Source: C7867-006 sp964453075
Lineage (GTDB): Bacteria; Patescibacteriota; Minisyncoccia; Phycocordibacterales; DATDWN01
Direction: 5' to 3'
DNA: 45,041 bases
Assembly (NCBI GenBank): GCA_964453075.1
Contig: CAYVNM010000007.1
Span: 1-45,041 of the forward strand
The translations under genes were made by a program, and so were the position numbers. Shown piece after piece: positions 39,978 through 45,041 of this stretch (positions are counted from its first letter, which is position 1; each line of letters starts with the position of its first letter). The notes under the pieces are model-generated. The model was given only the letters and a program-made list of their open reading frames with translations. It was not told the origin of the DNA and did no database searches.

Positions 39978-40196
39978 TTACCACAAATCTTTCTCGTCAT
40001 CATCAAAAGAGTCTTCGGCTAGAGGGCCATCTTCTTCATCAGCTAGTTCGTCTAGAGAGACAAACGGATCGTCCTCAAGTGCACCCTTTTTACCACCCTT
40101 TTTACCACTCAAAAGGATTTCCTCGTCAAAATCGTCGAGATCTTCCTCTTCCGTATCTTCTAAATCCTTGTCTTTTGGGTCAAAATCGTCATCCAT
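39978..40196 (-). CDS. Hypothetical highly acidic small protein
   Basis: A 72-residue protein, about half Asp and Glu, with one short basic patch in the middle (GKKGGKKG). No domain is recognised. It is preferred over the serine-rich plus-strand frames across the same bases because it has a TATATT box seven bases before its ATG and ends at a bidirectional terminator. Acidic tails like this occur in nucleic-acid-mimicking or RNA-polymerase-binding proteins; its role is unknown. Confidence 0.6.
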   Translation of the reverse strand: MDDDFDPKDKDLEDTEEEDLDDFDEEILLSGKKGGKKGALEDDPFVSLDELADEEDGPLAEDSFDDDEKDLW

Positions 40197-40203
40197 GTTT
40201 TTT

Positions 40204-40209
40204 AATATA
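40204..40209 (-). promoter_or_regulatory. -10 box, leaderless (acidic gene)
   Basis: TATATT on the minus strand, seven bases before the ATG at 40196. Confidence 0.45.
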
Positions 40210-40300
40210 TCTTATAATTTTTTAAAATCTTTTATATTATAGATTTTCCATATTTGTATCAAATTATATATATTTTGCAAACACTAAATTCTTATCTTTT

Positions 40301-40309
40301 TGTGGATAA
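40301..40309 (-). other. Isolated perfect DnaA box
   Basis: TGTGGATAA, the complement of TTATCCACA, in the gap upstream of obgE. A further perfect TTATCCACA lies at 43400-43408, and a near-match (TTATCCACT) at 5357-5365 on the minus strand. Confidence 0.5.
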
Positions 40310-40349
40310 CCCTTCGAGTTTTTTAAACGTGGTGCTCTGGTGGTTTTTC

Positions 40350-40358
40350 TGCTAGAGT
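40350..40358 (+). promoter_or_regulatory. Extended -10 promoter, leaderless (obgE)
   Basis: TGC-TAGAGT ends six bases before the ATG at 40365. Confidence 0.5.
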
Positions 40359-40364
40359 ACCTAT

Positions 40365-41330
40365 ATGTTTATAGATGAATTGACTCTAAATATTTGGGCA
40401 GGAAAGGGCGGTGATGGAATAGTTTCGTGGAGACACGAGAAGGGTATTGACCATGCGGGTCCTGGCGGAGGGGATGGTGGTAAGGGCGGCGATGTTTACG
40501 TAACAGGCGTTCACGATATAGGCAAGCTTTCCGAATATCGTTTTGTGAAGGATTTAAAGGCTGGTGACGGAGAGAACGGATTAGGTAATTGTATGCACGG
40601 CAAGTCAGGGAAGGATCTTGTTTTGGAATTTCCTGTTGGCACGGTTATAACAAATACCCAGACTGGGGAGTTTGTGGAGATTTTAAGTACAGAAACAGTT
40701 TTTTTTCTAAAAGGTGGTTGGGGGGGTTATGGTAACGATCATTTTAAGGGACCAAAAAACATAAGACCAAAAGAATCAACGAGCGGTAAATTAGGGCAGG
40801 GTGGTGAATTTTTTGTGGAACTAAAACTTGTGGTTGATCTTGGTCTTGTTGGATTACCAAATGCCGGTAAATCAAGTTTTCTAAACTCTCTAACTAGAGC
40901 CAATGCAAAAGTTGGAAATTATCAATTTACGACTCTCTCTCCTAACCTCGGTGGTTTTTATGGTTTTATAATAGCCGATATACCCGGCTTGATAGAGGGT
41001 GCGGGTGAAGGCAAGGGTCTTGGTCATAAGTTTTTGAGGCATATTTCTCGAACAAAAATGTTGTTACATTGCATATCTTGTGAAAACGAGGATGTGGAAA
41101 CTGTTTTTAATATAATCAAAAAAGAGTTGGGAGAGTACGACAAGGATCTATTAGACAAACCAGAAGCTATTTTATTTACAAAAACGGACTTAGTTGATGA
41201 CAACACGTTACAAAAGAACATAAATTTGCTTAAAAAAACACACAAAAATGTGTTGGCGGTATCAGTTATAGATGATGTGTCTATAAAAAAGACCGGAGAC
41301 GAACTTGTTAAAATATTAAGAACCTTATAA
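40365..41330 (+). CDS. obgE: GTPase Obg/CgtA
   Basis: A 321-residue GTPase with the glycine-rich Obg fold at the N-terminus (WAGKGGDGIVSWRHEKG, GPGGGDGGKGGDVY) and a GTP-binding domain: G1 GLPNAGKSSFLN, switch region YQFTTLSPNLGG, G3 DIPGLIEGAGEGKGLGHKFLRH, G4 FTKTDLV. The C-terminal OCT domain of longer Obg proteins is absent. It binds the 50S subunit during assembly and stress. gatB starts 11 bases downstream, so they are likely co-transcribed. Confidence 0.96.
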   Translation: MFIDELTLNIWAGKGGDGIVSWRHEKGIDHAGPGGGDGGKGGDVYVTGVHDIGKLSEYRFVKDLKAGDGENGLGNCMHGKSGKDLVLEFPVGTVITNTQTGEFVEILSTETVFFLKGGWGGYGNDHFKGPKNIRPKESTSGKLGQGGEFFVELKLVVDLGLVGLPNAGKSSFLNSLTRANAKVGNYQFTTLSPNLGGFYGFIIADIPGLIEGAGEGKGLGHKFLRHISRTKMLLHCISCENEDVETVFNIIKKELGEYDKDLLDKPEAILFTKTDLVDDNTLQKNINLLKKTHKNVLAVSVIDDVSIKKTGDELVKILRTL

Positions 41331-41341
41331 TTAGTAAAAAT

Positions 41342-42778
41342 ATGAAAAACGAATATAGTGTAACCATAGGATTGGAAATACACGCGGAACTGAAAACAAA
41401 AAGCAAAATGTTTTGCGGATGTGCTAATTCTGGTGACTTAAAGAGTCCAAATATAAATGTGTGTCCGGTTTGTATGGGTAACCCCGGTACTTTACCAACA
41501 ATAAACAAGGAGGCTGTAAAAAAGGTTCTTCTAGTGGGCACAGCACTAGGGGGAGAGATAGCCGATTTCACTGAATTTGATAGAAAAAATTATTTCTATC
41601 CAGATATTCCAAAAGGATATCAGATAAGTCAGTACAAACATCCGCTTGTTAGAAGAGGCTCTTTGGTTGGGGTAGAGATAACTAGGGTGCATTTAGAGGA
41701 GGATACTGCAAGATCTTCACATAACACCCCTGGTGTTAGTTTGGTTGACTATAACAGAGCCGGAGTGCCTTTGATGGAACTTGTTACGGAACCGGTAATA
41801 CACACAAGCTCAGAGGCTGTTCGTTTTGCAAAAGAGTTACAACTTCTTTTGCAATACCTTGGCGTGTCAGATGCAAACATGGAAAAAGGAGAAATGCGTG
41901 TAGAGGTAAATCTTTCTGTTTCTAACACAGAAACCTTTGGAACAAAAGTAGAAATAAAAAATATTAATTCTTTTAGGGCAGTAGGAAAGGCTATTGATTT
42001 CGAATTTGATAGACAGGTGGCTCTTTTAGAAAAAGGGGAGAAGGTGGTCCAGGAAACTAGAGGTTGGGATGAAAACCGAGAGACAACTTTTAGTCAAAGA
42101 TTAAAAGAGTCTGCCCATGACTATAGATACTTTGAAGACCCAGATTTACCAAAACTAATGATAAGTGAGGTGGCTGAATTTTCTACCGAGAGTTTAAAAA
42201 AATTAATTGTTGAATTACCAGAAGACAAAAGAAAAAGACTCGCTAGAGATTTTTGTTTAAAAACAGAGGATGTGGAGATGTACGTAGGGGATAGACAGGC
42301 CGGAGAATTTTTTGAATTGGTGGCAGAAAATTTTGTTTCAAAAGATGTTGAATTTGTAAAAACCATTTCAAATTACATAACGTCTGATGTTGTTGGATTA
42401 TCTAAAACAGTGGGTAGTGATTTTACTACAGGAAAAATAAACAAAGAAAATTTTATAGAACTGATGGCAATGCTCAAGGAAGGGGACTTGTCCTCAAGAG
42501 GGGTTAAGGATGTTTTAAGAGTATTGTTTGATAGAGGAGGAAGTCCAAAACAAATAGCAGAAGAAAAAGGGCTGATTCAAAAAAACAATGAAGAAGAAAT
42601 AATTGTTATAGCTCAAAAAATTATAGATAACAATAAGTCTGCTGTAGAAGAATATAAAAACGGCAAAGAATCATTGTTACAGTTTTTTATAGGGCAGGGC
42701 ATGAAAGAAACAAAAGGAAGTGTTAATCCAGAGATTCTAAAAAAAATAATTCTTCAGATAATAAGTAAACAAAATTAG
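41342..42778 (+). CDS. gatB: Aspartyl/glutamyl-tRNA amidotransferase subunit B
   Basis: A 478-residue protein with GLEIHAELKTKSKMFCGC near the N-terminus and CPVCMGNPGTLPTIN supplying the zinc-binding cysteines, then FDRKNYFYPDIPKGYQISQ, and the C-terminal YqeY-like helical tail ending in VNPEILKKIILQIIS. GatB is the kinase/tRNA-binding subunit that amidates misacylated Glu-tRNA(Gln) or Asp-tRNA(Asn). gatA and gatC are not in this window. A strong terminator follows. Confidence 0.97.
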   Translation: MKNEYSVTIGLEIHAELKTKSKMFCGCANSGDLKSPNINVCPVCMGNPGTLPTINKEAVKKVLLVGTALGGEIADFTEFDRKNYFYPDIPKGYQISQYKHPLVRRGSLVGVEITRVHLEEDTARSSHNTPGVSLVDYNRAGVPLMELVTEPVIHTSSEAVRFAKELQLLLQYLGVSDANMEKGEMRVEVNLSVSNTETFGTKVEIKNINSFRAVGKAIDFEFDRQVALLEKGEKVVQETRGWDENRETTFSQRLKESAHDYRYFEDPDLPKLMISEVAEFSTESLKKLIVELPEDKRKRLARDFCLKTEDVEMYVGDRQAGEFFELVAENFVSKDVEFVKTISNYITSDVVGLSKTVGSDFTTGKINKENFIELMAMLKEGDLSSRGVKDVLRVLFDRGGSPKQIAEEKGLIQKNNEEEIIVIAQKIIDNNKSAVEEYKNGKESLLQFFIGQGMKETKGSVNPEILKKIILQIISKQN

Positions 42779-42795
42779 TTTATAAATAAAAACCA

Positions 42796-42841
42796 AGAAT
42801 ACAAAAAAACCACCTGTTGACAAGTGGTTTTTTTGTATTCT
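42796..42841. terminator. Bidirectional terminator between gatB and the HTH gene
   Basis: An 18-bp stem (AGAATACAAAAAAACCAC / GTGGTTTTTTTGTATTCT) around a ten-base loop; A-run and T-run lie within the stem itself, so it works on both strands. Confidence 0.8.
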
Positions 42842-42842
42842 G

Positions 42843-43088
42843 TTACTCATTTTCTAAGTGTCTAACAATTAGTTTTCTCACTTCTTTTTTAGAACTTTTT
42901 CTAAGTCCTGTTCCTATTTCTATCTCCTGAATAACCGTTTCAAGGTCTTCAATTTTATAAACTCGGTAGTTGTTCATGGGGTGACGGAAAGCTTTTAACT
43001 TGCCGTTTTTATCCCAATTGCGCAATGTTAGGGTGGAGACCCCTAAAATTTTTGAGGCTTGTTTTATAGTTATATATTGGTTTGCCAT
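42843..43088 (-). CDS. MerR/excisionase-like helix-turn-helix protein
   Basis: An 81-residue protein with a winged helix-turn-helix of the MerR/excisionase type: ITIKQASKILGVSTLTLRNW (recognition helix), DKNGKLKAFRHPMNNYRVYK (wing), IEDLE. There is no effector domain; a short basic tail follows. It could be a transcription regulator or a recombination directionality factor. Its gene points away from the large surface protein gene at 43454, with a long palindrome (43139-43183) between them, a possible target. Confidence 0.8.
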   Translation of the reverse strand: MANQYITIKQASKILGVSTLTLRNWDKNGKLKAFRHPMNNYRVYKIEDLETVIQEIEIGTGLRKSSKKEVRKLIVRHLENE

Positions 43089-43138
43089 AATGTGTACTTT
43101 TATAAAGCTTACTAAAGGTTAATATTAATTATATAAAG

Positions 43139-43189
43139 TTTATTATCAGTTATCAACCTTCAATGTTGATAACTGATAATAAATTTTTT
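43139..43189 (+). terminator. 19-bp AT-rich palindrome followed by T-run
   Basis: TTTATTATCAGTTATCAAC pairs perfectly with 43165-43183 across a seven-base loop; six T follow on the plus strand. It can be an intrinsic terminator, or a dyad operator for the neighbouring HTH protein; the sequence alone does not decide. Confidence 0.5.
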
Positions 43190-43244
43190 CTTATCTTAGA
43201 TAGACCACCTCCTGTTTTTGGGTAGAACTAATAAACAAACCCAG

Positions 43245-43271
43245 AGCTGTTTGCTGAACAGTTGTTTTTTT
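43245..43271 (+). terminator. Terminator-like hairpin
   Basis: AGCTGTT-TGCTG-AACAGTT (one G-U pair) followed by G and seven T. The upstream transcript it would end is not identified. Confidence 0.45.
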
Positions 43272-43440
43272 GAGATGAGGCAAATCGCATAACTCATAAA
43301 AGAGATAAAAGTCGGTTTGTTTTTTATTAAAAATATTAAAAATAAAAACACAAAAATATTTATACAATAAGCCGTGTTTTTAATAAAAATGATTTTTGTT
43401 TATCCACATGATTTTGCTGTTTTTGCAAAAACCGAAACAG

Positions 43441-43446
43441 TATAAT
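43441..43446 (+). promoter_or_regulatory. -10 box, leaderless (surface protein gene)
   Basis: TATAAT seven bases before the ATG at 43454. Confidence 0.65.
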
Positions 43447-43453
43447 TTTAGTG

Positions 43454-45041
43454 ATGAATTCTGATCTATTTTTTGAAAACAAAAAATACATTTCAACAAA
43501 AACAGCTGCGGCAATTTCGGGCTACTCAAACGACTACATTGGTCAGTTGTGTAGAGGTAAAAAAATTGATGCCAAAAGGGTTGGTAGAGTTTGGTATGTT
43601 TCGGAAGAATCCATTCTAAATCACAAAAAATTTTTTGTTACAAACGAATCTCGTTTGGACGAGAAACCCTTTTTAGAGGCCACAAAAAACGAGACAATCA
43701 ATAAAACAGAATCTCGGATAGAGAGAGGGGGCGGGTTACAAAGACACGAGGGTTTTCTCAATAGAAATATTCCAAAAAAGCTTACTGTTTTGGTTACCAC
43801 TACTCTAGTTTTTCTTGGTCTTTTTGCTTCAGCAAATTTTTCTTTATTAGAGGCATCGAGCTTAATAAGTTCTCTTCCTAAAAAGTTATACAAAAACACA
43901 GCACAATTAACTGATTTTTATGGGCAGGTTTTGGGAGAAAAATATGTGGCTTTTGGAGGGGTTGTTTTAAAGACCACACCAGTTGTAAAAACAGAAATAG
44001 TAAATTTTTTCAAATCACCTTCTTTTTATGTTGTTTCAAAAACAAAAACTCTGTCAAAGAAAGAGATAGAAATAATTGATAAAAACCCAACAAGTCATGT
44101 TGTCGAGGTGGTCAAGAATACTTTCGTTAAAAAAGATTTTGATTTAAAGAAGACAACAAAAACAGAAAAGAGTTTTTTTGTTGCAAACACAACACAAACA
44201 CTCAGTTCTGTTGATAGGGCCGGGGTTGCTGTTTACAAAGAAATAAATAGTTGGTTCAAGAAAAAAGAAACTGTCCCACCAAGTTCGAATTTTTTCTCTA
44301 CGATTCAGCTGGTACCACCAAGCATTGTAACTGTTAAAGATGTGCCAGCCACAACATCAACTAAAGTTATAAACACGACAAATGTGGTAGAAAGGACGGT
44401 TGTTAAAATGTTGCCATCCGATATTACAAAGAGTGAAGTGGATTTGAAACTAGAACAACTAAACAACAAGTTGATGTCAGAATTTCTTAAGTTGTCGACC
44501 GGTGGAAACACAGTTATCAATAATGTTTATCAGCAAATAGCACACTCACAAAGAATAGATAATCTAGGTGGGGTGGCTATCACTGGAGGATCCATAACAA
44601 ACACACCAATAATTGCTTCTTCTCTTTCTGTCACAAGTACTGGCACTACCACATTCTCCGGAGGGCTAAATGTTACAAGTGGTTGTTTGTCTGTAAATGG
44701 GGTTTGTCTTGGTTCTGGTGGTGGTACTCCAGGTGGCGCAGATACACAAATACAATTTAATTTAGGAGGGGTTTTTTCTGGCTCTTCTAATTTTGTTTGG
44801 GATAACACAAACAGCCGTCTTGGTATTGGGACAACAACACCGTATGAAGCACTGGCAGTTTCTGGTAATGTTGTTGCGGATTCTTTTTTTGCAACATCAA
44901 CAACAGCAACATCAACCATTTCTGGTGGACTCACGATTACAAAAGGTCTAAATCTAAGTAGTGGTTACATTTTTGGAGCAGGACTTACTTCATGTTCTGG
45001 AGCAGGAGATAAGTTGATTTGGAATAGTGCAACAGGGAAGT
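43454..45041 (+). CDS. Large surface protein with N-terminal HTH-like domain and membrane segment (partial)
   Basis: An open frame of at least 529 codons that runs off the window, so its 3' end is missing. Residues 1-55 look like an excisionase/MerR-type winged helix (YISTKTAAAISGYSNDYIGQ, GRVWYVSEESI). A hydrophobic segment follows near 115-135 (LTVLVTTTLVFLGLFASANF), then a charged stretch, a probable coiled coil near 315-350 (DLKLEQLNNKLMSEFLKL), and Gly/Ser/Thr-rich beta-strand repeats (SLSVTSTGTTTFSGGLNVTSG; TTTPYEALAVSGNVVADSFF) typical of fibre-like surface proteins. An intracellular DNA- or protein-binding head joined to an extracellular fibre is unusual. Confidence 0.75.
   Translation, partial: MNSDLFFENKKYISTKTAAAISGYSNDYIGQLCRGKKIDAKRVGRVWYVSEESILNHKKFFVTNESRLDEKPFLEATKNETINKTESRIERGGGLQRHEGFLNRNIPKKLTVLVTTTLVFLGLFASANFSLLEASSLISSLPKKLYKNTAQLTDFYGQVLGEKYVAFGGVVLKTTPVVKTEIVNFFKSPSFYVVSKTKTLSKKEIEIIDKNPTSHVVEVVKNTFVKKDFDLKKTTKTEKSFFVANTTQTLSSVDRAGVAVYKEINSWFKKKETVPPSSNFFSTIQLVPPSIVTVKDVPATTSTKVINTTNVVERTVVKMLPSDITKSEVDLKLEQLNNKLMSEFLKLSTGGNTVINNVYQQIAHSQRIDNLGGVAITGGSITNTPIIASSLSVTSTGTTTFSGGLNVTSGCLSVNGVCLGSGGGTPGGADTQIQFNLGGVFSGSSNFVWDNTNSRLGIGTTTPYEALAVSGNVVADSFFATSTTATSTISGGLTITKGLNLSSGYIFGAGLTSCSGAGDKLIWNSATGK

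Larger units (their letters stand above)
43089..43453. other. Gene-free 365-base divergent region
   Basis: Between the HTH gene and the surface protein gene I see a 19-bp palindrome (43139-43183), a second terminator-like hairpin (43245-43271), a perfect DnaA box (43400-43408) and the promoter of the surface protein gene (43441-43446). No reading frame of note is present. Confidence 0.6.

Noticed and set aside
39959..40242. Two serine/proline-rich plus-strand frames opposite the acidic gene
   Set aside because: They mirror the Asp/Glu codons of the minus-strand gene and have no promoter between them and the terminator.
43206..43213. CACCTCCT, identical to the core of a 16S anti-Shine-Dalgarno, between two hairpins
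   Set aside because: An eight-base match in a gene-free stretch without a convincing promoter; probably chance.
1..45041. CRISPR arrays, rRNA genes or insertion sequences
   Set aside because: No regularly spaced direct repeats, no rRNA signatures and no transposase frames were seen.

Overview
The window is an AT-rich bacterial chromosome segment that reads best as a Parcubacteria-type member of the Candidate Phyla Radiation (Patescibacteria). Support comes from a PrgI/VirB4 secretion cluster of the type seen in that group, an RNHCP-domain protein, many short lipid-anchored or single-membrane-segment hypotheticals, a surface protein rich in Ser/Thr/Gly strand repeats, and the near absence of Shine-Dalgarno sequences. 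TGA is used as a stop and frames are intact under the standard bacterial code. The taxonomic call is inference from gene content, not from a marker-gene search.

Layout. 1-5380: four tRNA genes (Gly-TCC, Pro-TGG, Gly-GCC, Arg-TCG), none encoding CCA, near a CCA-adding/poly(A) polymerase-family enzyme; also a trypsin-like protease, an RNHCP protein, a YraN-type nuclease, a GC-rich foreign-looking cassette (about 1673-2185), a parS-like palindrome and a run of DnaA-box-like sequences, and a probable minus-strand structured RNA (5015-5304). 5381-18950: housekeeping genes (exonuclease III, Xer recombinase, rpsO, NYN-domain protein, DksA-like zinc finger protein, pnp, YifB/ComM-family ATPase, LysM-M23 peptidase, C39-like peptidase, UvrD/PcrA helicase, rsmA), interrupted at 8164-8605 by two tandem GC-rich hairpin transcription units. 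18981-32214: one long co-directional set of envelope and type IV secretion-like genes (TrbL/VirB6-like, PrgI, split VirB4, VirB2-like pilin, secreted proteins). 32230-36511: the classical origin neighbourhood yidC-rnpA-rpmH facing away from dnaA-dnaN, with DnaA boxes between dnaA and dnaN. 36505-45041: PBP1-type penicillin-binding protein, tyrS, an acidic small protein, obgE, gatB, a MerR/excisionase-like protein, and the start of a large surface protein that runs off the window.

The most consistent new signal is transcriptional. At least nineteen genes on both strands have a -10 hexamer, mostly preceded by TGn, ending 6 to 9 bases before the start codon, so their messages should begin at or within a few bases of the ATG (leaderless). 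Genes inside operons have A-rich leaders with no recognisable Shine-Dalgarno. The one clear exception is the GC-rich gene at 1765, which has a TTGACA promoter, a 5' hairpin and a good GGAGG, and is therefore likely foreign. The secretion cluster is driven by at least two promoters that share 17 of 18 bases, which ties its two halves together.

How the genes work together: the CCA enzyme finishes the local CCA-less tRNAs; rpmH, rnpA, yidC, rpsO, obgE, rsmA, tyrS and gatB serve translation and membrane protein insertion; PBP1, LysM-M23 and C39 proteins build or trim the envelope through which the secretion-like machine would pass; dnaA, dnaN, the origin and the parS-like site start and segregate replication.
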